A stretch of DNA of 64,000 nt from Pseudomonas viridiflava (GCF_900589395.1 NZ_UUIS01000001.1:58602-122601); one strand, 5' to 3'. Positions 40,750 through 49,909 are shown, counted from the stretch's first letter. Numbers and translations are program-made. Notes: generated from the sequence alone by a model not told the origin.

Positions 40750-40889
40750 GACGGTGACCTCTTGTAAAACCGGCGGCAATCTTACACCCCCGCCCGCCAT
40801 CAAGGCTCGCCAGCGGAGGGAAAAGCTTGCAACTTTTCCGACAGCACCACACTCCATTGCTTATTGCCATCAACTGAAAGGGAAAAACC

Positions 40890-41207
40890 ATGGCCCGCAA
40901 AAGAGCTGAACAGCATCTCTCTGACCAGATCAAGGACCAGACCTTCAGCGAGCTCCAGGCGCTGATCGAGGAGTCCGACAAGTTGCTCAAGGACAGCGCA
41001 TCGCTGGTGGGCGAAGAGGCTGACAACCTGCGCGAGCAACTGCGCATCAAGCTCAAGCAGGCCGCCGAATCGATTGTCAGCGTGCGTGAGCGCACCCGTC
41101 CCGTCGTAGAAGCCACCGAAACCTACATCGGTGGTCATCCATGGCAGACCGTTGCCATCTCGGCCGGCTTTGGCCTGGTGGTAGGCCTGTTGCTGGGGCG
41201 TCGCTGA
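40890..41207 (+). CDS. DUF883 (ElaB/YqjD-like) membrane-anchored protein
   Basis: This 105-residue protein has a long amphipathic, coiled-coil-like N-terminal part (SELQALIEESDKLLKDSASL) and one C-terminal membrane segment within HPWQTVAISAGFGLVVGLLLGRR, the classic DUF883 layout. E. coli relatives tether ribosomes to the membrane in stationary phase. The start is supported by AAAGGG. Confidence 0.92.
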   Translation: MARKRAEQHLSDQIKDQTFSELQALIEESDKLLKDSASLVGEEADNLREQLRIKLKQAAESIVSVRERTRPVVEATETYIGGHPWQTVAISAGFGLVVGLLLGRR

Positions 41208-41225
41208 TCGACTGCGCCCAAGTGC

Positions 41226-41247
41226 CCGCGCGCTCTACAGCGCGCGG
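41226..41247. terminator. bidirectional hairpin between DUF883 and SPOR genes
   Basis: A perfect inverted repeat CCGCGCGCT / AGCGCGCGG with a 4-base loop covers the stop codon of the convergent SPOR-domain gene and lies 19 bases after the DUF883 stop. No long T tract is present on either side, so termination efficiency is uncertain. Confidence 0.6.
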
Positions 41248-41585
41248 TTCACCACGCCGGGCTCGGCAAAGCGGTGTGACTTCGCCACCTTGGCCTGTAG
41301 GGCCGTCAACTGGGTCTTTGCCTGTTCTTCGGACGCATAGGGGCCGAGCAGAATCTGCTGTTTGCCATCGATATTCACGATCACCGGCGCATAGCTGCGC
41401 TCGAGCAGCCAGGCGCTGGTATCGCTGAGCGCCTCACGGGTGTTCATCTGGATGTACCACTTAGGCTGTTTGACCTCGGCGGCCTGGACCGGCGCACTGG
41501 CGGCCTCGCGAGCCGGTGGCTGGGGCTTGCCTGCATCGCATCCGGCCAGCGCCAGTACTGCCATCATCATTACCCTCTTGCGCAC
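41235..41585 (-). CDS. SPOR-domain lipoprotein
   Basis: The product has 116 residues from the GTG at 41585 with AGGAG 9 bases upstream. A short signal peptide ends in the lipobox LALAGC, then a Pro/Ala linker and a SPOR-like domain (WYIQMNTREALSDTSAWLLERSYAPVIV, ILLGPYASEEQAKTQLTALQ). SPOR domains bind denuded septal peptidoglycan. It may have a minor role in division or envelope maintenance. Confidence 0.83.
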   Translation of the reverse strand: MRKRVMMMAVLALAGCDAGKPQPPAREAASAPVQAAEVKQPKWYIQMNTREALSDTSAWLLERSYAPVIVNIDGKQQILLGPYASEEQAKTQLTALQAKVAKSHRFAEPGVVNRAL

Positions 41586-41865
41586 GTCGAACTGCTCCTG
41601 CCTGAATGAAGAGGCCGCGAGTCTAGCACCCCTGCGGTCGTATTCGCCGGGTGCGTAAAGGTGTCGCAGGGCAATGCCCTGACCGCTCCAGCCCCCGTAA
41701 TGGCTGCCTGTGGCCGGGCTGGGGCATCGGCGCCAGCGGCCACCATCATGTAATCAGATATTTCCTCGACAGCCGCGCCAACCGCTCAGCGGCGAGGCCG
41801 GTGTCCGGGCCACCAGCCACTATGCTCAACACGTGCTCTCCTCATACCCTGCAGGAGTCAATGCC

Positions 41866-42933
41866 ATGTGCACGCATAACCCGCTGCATTGCTTCATCCC
41901 GCCCTACATGCTCGAACACATGTCCGAGTCGCGCAATCCCAAGGTGCGCTACTGCGCAATCGCCAACCTCGCCTGCCGCTCGGCCTTCGTTGCCACGCGC
42001 CTGACCACGCAGTCCATGCTGGTGCAATCGATGCCGGGCACCACGCCCGGGCACAAACAGCGCGAGGTTTACGACGCCCGGGACAGCGCTGAACTGCCAG
42101 GCCGGCTGGCCCGCAGCGAGGATCAACCGCTCAGTGGCGATGCAGCCGTGGATGAAGCCTATGAAGGCTCGGGGCTGGTGTATGACTTTTACGAGCAATT
42201 GTTCGAGCGCCGTTCGCTGGATGACAACGGTATGGCGCTGGTGTCCTCGGTGCATGTGACCGAGGTCGACATGCAAGGTGACCGGGTGCCTCTCAACAAC
42301 GCTTTCTGGAATGGCCGGCAAATGGCCTATGGCGATGGCGACGGTGAGGTCTTCAGACGATTTACCGCCAGCCTTGAAGTCATCGGCCACGAACTGACCC
42401 ACGGTGTGCAGAGCTTTACCTCGCAATTGGTGTACCAGGGCCAGTCCGGTGCGCTCAACGAACATTTTGCCGATGTATTCGGCATGTTGGTGCGCCAATG
42501 GCATGAGCGCACGCCGGTCAATCAGGCCAACTGGCTGGTTGGCCAGCAGCTGTTGGTGCCGGCCCCGACCCGGCGTGGCATCCGCGACATGCTACATCCC
42601 GGCACGGCCTACAGCGCAGACCCCGAGCTGGGCGACGATCCGCAACCGGCGCACATGGCCGACCTGTATACCGGCCAGCGCGATCGTGGCGGGGTGCATA
42701 TCAATTCGGGGATTCCCAACCGCGCCTTTGCCCTGTTCGCCCAAGCGCTGGGCGGGAATGCCTGGGAGGTGGCCGGACGGATCTGGTATGAAACCCTGCT
42801 GCAACTGCCTGCCAACAGCCAGTTCAGCGACTGCGCGCGCATCAGCGCCAAGCTGGCCGGCCAGCGCCGCTACGGTGCAGGCGCCAGGCGTGCTGTCACC
42901 GCCGCCTGGCGCGAGGTGGGGATCAGACTCTAG
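41866..42933 (+). CDS. protealysin-like M4 neutral metalloprotease
   Basis: This 355-residue thermolysin-family protease has a short N-terminal pro-region with the protealysin-type IPPYMLEHM motif and no signal peptide. The zinc site is HELTH (about 175-179) and NEHFADVFG with the third ligand Glu (about 199). The catalytic His is in GVHINSGIPNRAF. GGAG lies 8 bases before the ATG at 41866; the upstream in-frame sequence is not coding. Protealysins are made without a signal peptide and are linked to host-cell invasion in Serratia. The next gene encodes a predicted inhibitor. Confidence 0.92.
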   Translation: MCTHNPLHCFIPPYMLEHMSESRNPKVRYCAIANLACRSAFVATRLTTQSMLVQSMPGTTPGHKQREVYDARDSAELPGRLARSEDQPLSGDAAVDEAYEGSGLVYDFYEQLFERRSLDDNGMALVSSVHVTEVDMQGDRVPLNNAFWNGRQMAYGDGDGEVFRRFTASLEVIGHELTHGVQSFTSQLVYQGQSGALNEHFADVFGMLVRQWHERTPVNQANWLVGQQLLVPAPTRRGIRDMLHPGTAYSADPELGDDPQPAHMADLYTGQRDRGGVHINSGIPNRAFALFAQALGGNAWEVAGRIWYETLLQLPANSQFSDCARISAKLAGQRRYGAGARRAVTAAWREVGIRL

Positions 42934-42970
42934 GCGCCAGCCGATTCAGTCATCAGAGAGCGTGCCGAGC

Positions 42971-43291
42971 ATGAAAGTATGCGTCGTTCAGTCAGGCGGT
43001 TTTGCCGGCGTCATCCATCAATACCAGGTGGATGCCGACACCCTGCACCAGGCCCAGGCCGAGCAATTGAGGGCACTGGTCCAGCGCCTGGACCTGCCTG
43101 GGTCCGGGCAATGGCTCGATGAACAGAGTGCCGACCTGAAACTTTACGAAGTGACCGTCGAGCACCAGGGCGAGACGGTCTGCCTGATCTTCGACGAGCA
43201 CAACATTCCCGCCACGGTTCGCCCCTTGCTCAGGTTTTTGCAGGAACATGCTGCCCGCTCGCCCACAGGCACAGGAAAACACACCCCCTAG
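42971..43291 (+). CDS. emfourin-like protealysin inhibitor
   Basis: This 106-residue protein starts MKVCVVQSGGFAGV, 37 bases after the protease gene and on the same strand. The small acidic protein with VEHQGETVCLIFDEHNIP and PLLRFLQEHA fits the emfourin (M4in) family, found in tandem with protealysin genes as a tight-binding inhibitor. It has no signal peptide, like its partner. Together the two form a probable protease/inhibitor operon. Confidence 0.82.
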   Translation: MKVCVVQSGGFAGVIHQYQVDADTLHQAQAEQLRALVQRLDLPGSGQWLDEQSADLKLYEVTVEHQGETVCLIFDEHNIPATVRPLLRFLQEHAARSPTGTGKHTP

Positions 43292-43583
43292 CGCTCACCG
43301 ACACTGTTGGCGCATGACCGCAAAAAGCGCTACCACCCTTGTGCAGCCGACAGATGATTCGCCACACTGGCGCCCGAAACAGGAAAAGGCCAAAATAATG
43401 GCCTGTTGCCGCTTCCCCCGGCAACAGCCCCGGGCATTCCATGAACATGGCGACAGAACGGCGGTTCACCTTTTTGGACAGTTCGACGATTCGTTACGTT
43501 TGAACACAAGCCGCAACGGCCTTAACAAGGTATCTTCCTGTACCTTTTCCATCACCGTTCAGGATTTGCATCTACCGCATTCG

Positions 43584-44213
43584 ATGAGTACTGAAGCCCC
43601 TACCCCTCAGCCCCCCAGCCTGCTCATTTGCGAGCACTGCGATTCGTTGTACGAAATCAAGCCCCTGCACGCGGGTGAGTCGGCCTATTGCCTGCGTTGT
43701 CGCGCCTTGCTCGGTCGTGGCTCGCGCATGTCGCTGGAACAATGGCTGGCCCTGACCGTCGCTGCCGCGGTGCTGTTCGTGCTTGCCAATATCTTTCCGG
43801 TGATCAGCATCAGCATGAAAGGCCTGAGCAACGAGGTGACCCTCTGGCAATCGGTCGAGGCACTGGCCCAGGGGCGCATCACCCTGATTGCCCTGGTGGC
43901 CGGCCTGTCGATCATCTTTGCCCCGCTGCTGCAGATCGTCCTGCTGCTGTGGGTGTTGCTGCACGCCCAGCGCGGCGTGGTGGCCCCAGGCTTCAAGGCC
44001 TGCATGCGGGCGCTGGAACACCTGCGCCCCTGGAGCATGCTGGAGGTGTGCATGCTCGGCATCCTGGTGGCGATCATCAAACTGTCGGGCATGCTCGACG
44101 TCCATCCCGGCGTCGGCCTGTGGGCCATGGCGATGCTGATGGTGCTGATCCTGCTGATTGCCAACCGCAACATTCGCAGGCTCTGGGATGTGCTGCAGGT
44201 AAAACCGTCATGA
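43584..44213 (+). CDS. paraquat-inducible protein A, first half (PqiA-like)
   Basis: This 209-residue protein has an N-terminal zinc-ribbon (CEHCDSLYEI...CLRC) and four membrane segments (LALTVAAAVLFVLANIFPVIS and others). It corresponds to one half of E. coli PqiA. The ATG at 43584 was chosen because the protein match begins there; the Shine-Dalgarno is weak. The stop overlaps the next gene (ATGA). It is part of the pqiA-pqiA-pqiB-pqiC lipid-transport operon. Confidence 0.9.
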   Translation: MSTEAPTPQPPSLLICEHCDSLYEIKPLHAGESAYCLRCRALLGRGSRMSLEQWLALTVAAAVLFVLANIFPVISISMKGLSNEVTLWQSVEALAQGRITLIALVAGLSIIFAPLLQIVLLLWVLLHAQRGVVAPGFKACMRALEHLRPWSMLEVCMLGILVAIIKLSGMLDVHPGVGLWAMAMLMVLILLIANRNIRRLWDVLQVKPS

Positions 44214-44824
44214 GCGAGATTCCCTACGCCCACCAGCACCAACTGTGCCTGTGCCATATCTGCGGCCAGGCCTGTGCTGAAGACGTTCATTGCTGCCCGC
44301 GCTGCGACTCGGCCGTGCACCGGCGCAAACCCAACAGCATCGTGCGCACCTGGGCCTTCCTGATTGCCGGGCTGATCTTCTACATTCCGGCCAACACCCT
44401 GCCGGTGATGTACACCACGCTGCTGGGCAACAGCAGTGAAAACACCATCATGAGCGGCGTGATCGAATTCGTGCACGGCGGCTCCTGGGACATTGCCCTG
44501 CTGATCTTCATTGCCAGCGTGGTGGTGCCCTGCGTGAAATTTGCCGTGCTGGGCATGCTGTTGATTACCTGCCAGCGCCGCAGCCGCTGGGCGATGGTCG
44601 AGCGCACGCGGCTGTATCGCTTCATCGAGCTGATCGGCTACTGGTCGATGCTCGATGTCCTGGTGGTGGCCCTGGTGGCTTCTCTTGTGCAGTTTCGCGA
44701 ACTCAGCAGCATCGAGCCGCGCATCGGCATCCTGTTTTTTGGTTTGGTTGTGGTGATGACGATGTTCGCCGCCATGAGTTTCGATCCCCGGCTTATCTGG
44801 GATGCAGAGGTTGAAGATGCCTGA
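44210..44824 (+). CDS. paraquat-inducible protein A, second half (PqiA-like)
   Basis: This 204-residue protein has a zinc-ribbon (CHICGQACAEDVHCCPRC) and four membrane segments; FYIPANTLPVMYTTLLG matches the PqiA repeat. In E. coli both repeats are on one polypeptide; here they are two overlapping genes. It probably acts as the inner-membrane partner of PqiB. Confidence 0.9.
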   Translation: MSEIPYAHQHQLCLCHICGQACAEDVHCCPRCDSAVHRRKPNSIVRTWAFLIAGLIFYIPANTLPVMYTTLLGNSSENTIMSGVIEFVHGGSWDIALLIFIASVVVPCVKFAVLGMLLITCQRRSRWAMVERTRLYRFIELIGYWSMLDVLVVALVASLVQFRELSSIEPRIGILFFGLVVVMTMFAAMSFDPRLIWDAEVEDA

Positions 44825-46496
44825 CAACACCCCCCCTACGTCTGCCAACGTGCCGGCCGGCCCCGAGATCAAGCGGCGCCGGGTGCGTATCTCGCTGGTC
44901 TGGCTGGTGCCGATTGTCGCCGGGCTGATCGGCCTGTCGATGGCCGTGCATGACTGGCTGAACATCGGCCCAAAGGTCACCGTCAGTTTTCAGACCGCCG
45001 AAGGGCTGGAAGCCAACAAGACCCAGGTCAAGTACAAGAACGTGGTCATCGGTACGGTCACGGCCATCGCGCTGAGCGAGGACCGTAGCCATGTCAAGAC
45101 CACCATCGAGCTGAATAACACCGCCGCGCCTTTCACCCGGGTCGACAGCCAGTTCTGGGTGGTGCGTCCACGTATCGGCGCCCATGGGGTGTCCGGGGTC
45201 GACACCCTGCTTTCAGGGGCATTCATCGGTGCCGATGCCGGCAGCGCCGAACAGACCAAGGACGAATTCGTCGGCCTGGAAACGCCGCCGCCGGTCACCT
45301 TTGGCGAGAAAGGCAAGCGTTTCACCCTGCACACCGACGACCTCGGCTCGCTGGACATCGGCTCGCCCATTTACTACCGGCGCATCCAGGTCGGCCAGGT
45401 AGTGGGTTACAACCTGTCCGAGGATGGCAAGGGCGTGGACATCCAGATCTTCATCAACTCGCCCAATGACAAGTACATCACCACCGACACCCGCTTCTGG
45501 AACGCCAGCGGTGTGGACGTGAGCGTCGGCGCCTCGGGCCTGAAGATCAACACTCAGTCGCTGGCCTCGATCGTCTCCGGCGGCATTGCCTTTCGTGAGC
45601 CGAACTGGAGCCCGGACACCAAGCCGGCCGACGAGAACGCCGAGTTCCGCATCTTCGATGACCAGGCCGCTGCCCTGGCGCCGCCTGATGGCGAACCGCG
45701 TTATATCCGCATGCGCTTCAACCAGTCGCTGCGTGGCCTTGCGGTCAACTCACCGGTGGACTTCCTGGGGGTGAACATCGGCCGGGTGGTGTCGGTGGAC
45801 CTGGACTACGACCCGGTGACCAAGACCTTCCCGGGCATCGTGGGCGCCCTGATTTACCCCAAGCGCCTGGGCGCCGCCGATTCCAAGCTGCAGAAGCTGG
45901 CCGGTGCAGGCGATCCGGACGAACAATCGGCACGCATCCTGGGCGCCTTCGTCAGCAACGGCCTGCGCGCCCAGGCACGCACCGGCAACCTGCTCACCGG
46001 CCAGTTGTATATCGCCATGGAGTTTGACCCCAAGGCGCCGAAAGTCGCGTTCGACCCCAAGGCCCGCCCACTTGAAATCCCGACTGTTCCAGGCAACTTC
46101 GACAAACTGCAGGAGCAACTGCAGGCCTTCGTCGACAAGCTGGGCCGCCTGCCGATCGACGAACTGGCCGGCAACCTCAATGGCACCCTGAGCGAATTGC
46201 AAAAGACCCTCAGGACGGTCAACGGCACTGTGCTGCCGCAAATGCGCGGCGCCCTGCAACAGGCCGAGAAAACCCTGGCCACCGCTAATGACACGCTGGA
46301 TGAAGATTCTCCCAGCCGCCAGCAACTGGGCCAGGCCATGGAAGAAGTGCAGCGCGCCGCCCGCTCGATGCGCGTGCTGACCGACTTCCTGGGCCGCCAG
46401 CCGGAAGCGCTGATCCGTGGCCGCAGCAGCGAATCGGCCCCGGCGTCCTACAAGAGCTCGTCTTCACGCACCAAGAACCTGGAGCCACAACAATGA
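44817..46496 (+). CDS. pqiB: intermembrane transport protein PqiB (MCE family)
   Basis: This 559-residue protein has one N-terminal membrane helix (SLVWLVPIVAGLIGLSMAVHDW) and three successive MCE domains (for example GPKVTVSFQTAEGLEANKTQVKYKNVVIG). A long helical C-terminal part (IDELAGNLNGTLSELQKTL) would form the periplasm-spanning needle. The known role is lipid movement between membranes. The start at 44817 overlaps the previous gene by 8 bases and has GAGG upstream; it overlaps pqiC by 4. Confidence 0.95.
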   Translation: MPDNTPPTSANVPAGPEIKRRRVRISLVWLVPIVAGLIGLSMAVHDWLNIGPKVTVSFQTAEGLEANKTQVKYKNVVIGTVTAIALSEDRSHVKTTIELNNTAAPFTRVDSQFWVVRPRIGAHGVSGVDTLLSGAFIGADAGSAEQTKDEFVGLETPPPVTFGEKGKRFTLHTDDLGSLDIGSPIYYRRIQVGQVVGYNLSEDGKGVDIQIFINSPNDKYITTDTRFWNASGVDVSVGASGLKINTQSLASIVSGGIAFREPNWSPDTKPADENAEFRIFDDQAAALAPPDGEPRYIRMRFNQSLRGLAVNSPVDFLGVNIGRVVSVDLDYDPVTKTFPGIVGALIYPKRLGAADSKLQKLAGAGDPDEQSARILGAFVSNGLRAQARTGNLLTGQLYIAMEFDPKAPKVAFDPKARPLEIPTVPGNFDKLQEQLQAFVDKLGRLPIDELAGNLNGTLSELQKTLRTVNGTVLPQMRGALQQAEKTLATANDTLDEDSPSRQQLGQAMEEVQRAARSMRVLTDFLGRQPEALIRGRSSESAPASYKSSSSRTKNLEPQQ

Positions 46497-47110
46497 CCCT
46501 GCGCCTGAAACTGGCAGTCCTGGCCACGGCCCTGGGGCTGGCCGCCTGTTCGTCACCCATGATGCGCTATTACACCCTGGTGGCACCGCTCAAGACCCTG
46601 CCGGCGACCAAGAGCCAGCCGGCACCGTTCCAGTTCGAGATGCTGGCGGTGCAATTGCCGGTGCAGGTCGACCAGCCGCCGTTAGTGGTTCGCCAGGGCG
46701 ACGGCAGCCTGGCCATTCTTGATACCGAGCGCTGGGGCGCTCCGTTGGGCGATGAGTTCCACGATGCCCTGACCGCTCAGTTGGAAAGCCGTTTCGGCCG
46801 TCGTGACGTAGCCGGCCTGCCCAAGGACAACAGCCAGCCATTGCTGTCGCTGCGCACCGACGTGAGACGGTTCGAGTCGGTGGCAGGGGACTATGCGCTG
46901 ATCGACGTGGTCTGGAACCTGGGAATGCGCAACGGCCCCACGGGCAGCCCGCGCACGAACCTGACCTGCAGCAGCGTTATCCGCGAGAAAGCAGGTCCTG
47001 GCCTGGATAACCTGGTGCTTGCGCATCAGGCGGCGGTGGCCCGCCTGGCCGACGCCATTGCCCACACCGCCACCCAGTGGGCAAACCGTCCGGCAACGAC
47101 CTGCCCGTAA
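46493..47110 (+). CDS. pqiC: membrane integrity-associated lipoprotein PqiC
   Basis: This 205-residue ABC-type transport auxiliary lipoprotein (DUF330) has the signal peptide and lipobox LGLAAC, then MMRYYTLVAP, QLPVQVDQPPLVVRQG and the C-terminal HQAAVARLADAIA. It anchors the PqiB needle at the outer membrane. The ATGA overlap with pqiB indicates coupling. Confidence 0.92.
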   Translation: MTLRLKLAVLATALGLAACSSPMMRYYTLVAPLKTLPATKSQPAPFQFEMLAVQLPVQVDQPPLVVRQGDGSLAILDTERWGAPLGDEFHDALTAQLESRFGRRDVAGLPKDNSQPLLSLRTDVRRFESVAGDYALIDVVWNLGMRNGPTGSPRTNLTCSSVIREKAGPGLDNLVLAHQAAVARLADAIAHTATQWANRPATTCP

Positions 47111-47470
47111 TTCTCGCAGCCCGCCCCCCCACGCATCGTCATATCGGCTGCGCCAATCCCCCTGTGAGTGGTCCTTCGCCACTCACACCTGCCCTGTCCT
47201 GAGCGTGTGCACCGGGTGATCCACTCCCGGTACCGGTCCGTACAACAGCGCAAAGAAACGTTCCAGTTGGTATAAAAAAGTATCAACCAACCCTATTAGC
47301 CTGTGAATTTTGCGGGTATCTTTGCCTGCGAAAAAACAATGCGCCGGGAACTTTCGATATAGACCATCAGTTGATGCCTTGCCAGGCATCTGGTCTGCTC
47401 GCTTCTTTATTAAATGGATATGTATTCGCAAGAACAACCCCCATGCGGATGATTTACTAAGGACAAACGG
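47111..47470 (+). other. intergenic region and leader of the XRE regulator
   Basis: A 360-base, unusually AT-rich stretch for this genome. It holds a hairpin at 47164-47186 (GTGAGTGG / CCACTCAC) that may end the pqi operon, and an imperfect inverted repeat GTTGGTA / TATCAAC near 47266-47287 that could be an operator. A composite stem-loop at 47361-47396 is listed separately. I find no small gene. Confidence 0.6.
47361..47396 (+). other. composite stem-loop in the leader of the XRE gene
   Basis: AGACCA (47361-47366) pairs with TGGTCT (47391-47396), and inside it GATGCCT (47373-47379) pairs with AGGCATC (47384-47390). This leaves a TGCC loop and a one-sided 6-base bulge. A T-rich run follows (CTTCTTTATT). 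It could be a regulatory leader or an attenuator 75 bases before the start codon. Confidence 0.6.
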
Positions 47471-47917
47471 ATGATAGGAATTGGTCCTCGTTTAAAGCGA
47501 GAGCGTATTCGACTGAAACTATCGCAAAGTGCGCTAGGGACTATTGGCGGTGTTGAAACCAATGCACAAGGCAATTACGAGAGTGGCCTCAGATTTCCCA
47601 GGGCTGATTATCTGTCTCGTATCGCCGAAGCCGGCGTGGATATTACCTACGTTATAACCGGACAGGAAAAAACCGCCCTTGACAGGGCCCGCTGCGTTGA
47701 CTCTGAACTGAGCCGTGTCATTGCCCGCCTGCACTCAAGCCTGCACGACATCACTCAACACCTTTATCAAATGACTCACTTGCTTGAGGCCCATTACACC
47801 ACTACCGAGCCTCCGCACTGCCCGACGCTTGACACCGTACGCCATGAAGCCGAAGCCATCAGCCTGGCCGTGGTGCGCCTGATTTACATCACGTCAACAG
47901 TAGGACCTTCACGTTAG
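47471..47917 (+). CDS. XRE-family helix-turn-helix transcriptional regulator
   Basis: This 148-residue protein has an N-terminal HTH (about residues 5-60: RLKRERIRLKLSQSALGTIGGVETNAQGNYESG) and a C-terminal helical part. AAGGA lies 7 bases before the ATG. Codon use and AT content differ from the neighbouring genes, which suggests a later acquisition. There is no adjacent toxin or phage gene. The target is unknown; autoregulation is plausible. Confidence 0.87.
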   Translation: MIGIGPRLKRERIRLKLSQSALGTIGGVETNAQGNYESGLRFPRADYLSRIAEAGVDITYVITGQEKTALDRARCVDSELSRVIARLHSSLHDITQHLYQMTHLLEAHYTTTEPPHCPTLDTVRHEAEAISLAVVRLIYITSTVGPSR

Positions 47918-48129
47918 GAATAAGCTTATAACCTGATCTTGTAACCGTGCGGCAGGTCATTGCCGGCCGCTCGCGGGCCGTGACTATGCTGTCAGGCGTG
48001 AGACTTCACGCGGGCTCCTGGCAGGCCGCACGGGGTGTTGAAGCGTTACCCACTGCGCGGTCCGGCAGTTACCTGTTTTTGCTCGCCGGGGCTCTTTACC
48101 CACGCTGCGCTACATAACAGGTAATGCTC

Positions 48130-48939
48130 ATGAATACCCCTCCCGACCTGCATGCGCTCAAGGCGCAGCACAAAACCCTCTGGGCCAGCGGCGACTATGC
48201 CGTCATTGGCACCCGTTTATCATTGACCGCCGAGTTACTGGCCGAGGCCTGCGACCTGCACGCTGACGAGAAGGTGCTGGATGTTGCCGCCGGCCATGGC
48301 AACGCTACGCTCGCGGCAGCCCGCTGCGGTGCCACGGTGATATCGACTGACTTTGTGCCTGCTCTGCTGGAGCGCGGACGTGAGCGCGCCCGTAGCGAGC
48401 GCTTTGATGTCAGTTTTCTGGAGGCCGATGCCGAGGACCTGCCGTTCGAAGACGCCACGTTCGATGCCGTGCTTTCATGTTTTGGCGTGATGTTTACGCC
48501 CGATCACGCCCGGTCGGCGTGCGAGCTTGCTCGGGTGTGCAAGCCAGGCGGACGCATCGGCCTGACCTGCTGGACACCGGAGGGCTTTATCGGGCAAATG
48601 TTCAAGGTGATCGGTCGCTACCGCCCACCGCCTGCCGGCGTGCCCTCGCCCTTGCTGTGGGGCAATGAAACGTACCTGCACACCCTGTTCGATGACGCCG
48701 TACGCACGTTGCGCATCAAGCCGCGACTGTTCAACCTGCGCTACCGCTCGGCGGAACACTTCATCGACGTGTTCCGCCGTTGGTACGGCCCCTTGCACAC
48801 GGCCTTTGCAGCCTTGACCGACGACCAGGCCCATGCCTTGCACGAAGACCTCAGCCAACTGCTCAAGCGCAGGAATCGTGCAGGTTCAAGGTCGCTGATC
48901 GTGCCGGCCGAATACCTGGAAGTGATGATCAAGCGCTGA
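48130..48939 (+). CDS. class I SAM-dependent methyltransferase
   Basis: The product has 269 residues from the ATG at 48130, which has AGG about 8 bases upstream; the ATG at 48124 is an alternative. Motif I is VLDVAAGHGNATLAAA (about 47-62), followed by STDFVPALLERGRERA and an LPFEDATFDAVLSCFGVMFTPD region typical of UbiE-like small-molecule methyltransferases. The substrate is unknown. It is convergent with the fecR gene and sits where a TonB receptor would be expected for that pair. Confidence 0.88.
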   Translation: MNTPPDLHALKAQHKTLWASGDYAVIGTRLSLTAELLAEACDLHADEKVLDVAAGHGNATLAAARCGATVISTDFVPALLERGRERARSERFDVSFLEADAEDLPFEDATFDAVLSCFGVMFTPDHARSACELARVCKPGGRIGLTCWTPEGFIGQMFKVIGRYRPPPAGVPSPLLWGNETYLHTLFDDAVRTLRIKPRLFNLRYRSAEHFIDVFRRWYGPLHTAFAALTDDQAHALHEDLSQLLKRRNRAGSRSLIVPAEYLEVMIKR

Positions 48940-48949
48940 ACAGCATTGT

Positions 48950-49909
48950 TCAACCCGCCTGGTGCGGCACCAGCGTGACCCAGTAGCGGGTATGGGTCTG
49001 CACGTCCAGCGGCAGGCTGGCGGCCAGCAACTGCAGGACACGGTCGGTGTCGTCGAGGCGAAACGCCCCCGTCACCCGCAAGGCTTCAAGGCGCGGGTCC
49101 CAGCGCAACACGCCGCGGCGGTAGCGCGACAATTCAGTTAGGAAGCTGCCCAATGGCCGGTTCTCGACGGTCAGCACGCCGGTTCGCCAGTCCGGTTGCT
49201 GGGCGTCGAAACGCTCTACGGCACTGACGCCGGCGCCGCCGAGCGAGGCGCGTTGCCCGCCTTGCAGACGCACCGGGGCACCAAGCAATGGATGCAGTTC
49301 AACCTGCCCGCGTGACACCGACACCCGGCAACGCCCGGCGTCTTCGCGCAGGCATAACTGGGCACCGGTTGCCACGACCTGCCCCAGACGTGTCTGCAAG
49401 GTCAGTGCAGGGGCGGTCTCGACCATGTTCAGTGCCAGCTCCCCTTCGACCAGTTCCAATCGGTGCCGGCCGGCCTGCCAGTCCAGGTTCACCGCCGTGG
49501 CGGTATTGAGCTGCAGCAGGCTGGCATCGGCCAGTCGCACGGTGCGCTGCTCGCCCGTGCCGGTGCGCAGGTCGGCGCGCCACGCAGCCACCGGGGCCTG
49601 ACCGCTTAGCAACCAGCCGGCCGGCAACAGCGCGGCGACACCCAGGGCGCGCTTGATCAGTGTCCGCCGCTGCAGCTCGACGGCCGGACGGTCGAGGCTG
49701 GCCATGGCCAGTTGCGGTGGCACATCGGCAAAACGCTGGCGCAGGCCCTGGGCTTTCTGCCACATCTGTTCATGGCTGGGTGACTGTTCGCGCCAATGCT
49801 GCAAGCCGGCGCGGTCCTCGGCACTGGCGGTGCCGGACTCGACCAGCGCCAGCCAGCGCGCCGCGGCATGGGCGACCTGACGGGCGTGATCATGACCGGG
49901 CGGATTCAC
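48950..49909 (-). CDS. FecR-family anti-sigma/signalling protein
   Basis: The product has 319 residues from the GTG at 49909, which overlaps the fecI stop (GTGA). A TTG 18 bases upstream is in frame but unlikely. Residues about 8-60 are DUF4880 (ARQVAHAAARWLALVESG), a hydrophobic segment follows near 75-90, then the periplasmic FecR domain (RTGTGEQRTVRLADASLLQLNT). The C-terminal part resembles the STN-like region. It should receive a signal from a TonB-dependent receptor and control the adjacent sigma factor. Confidence 0.92.
   Translation of the reverse strand: MNPPGHDHARQVAHAAARWLALVESGTASAEDRAGLQHWREQSPSHEQMWQKAQGLRQRFADVPPQLAMASLDRPAVELQRRTLIKRALGVAALLPAGWLLSGQAPVAAWRADLRTGTGEQRTVRLADASLLQLNTATAVNLDWQAGRHRLELVEGELALNMVETAPALTLQTRLGQVVATGAQLCLREDAGRCRVSVSRGQVELHPLLGAPVRLQGGQRASLGGAGVSAVERFDAQQPDWRTGVLTVENRPLGSFLTELSRYRRGVLRWDPRLEALRVTGAFRLDDTDRVLQLLAASLPLDVQTHTRYWVTLVPHQAG

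Noticed and set aside
47348..47375. GAACTT upstream of the XRE gene as an AlgU promoter
   Set aside because: The -35-like hexamer is present, but no TCNNA element follows at 16 or 17 bases.
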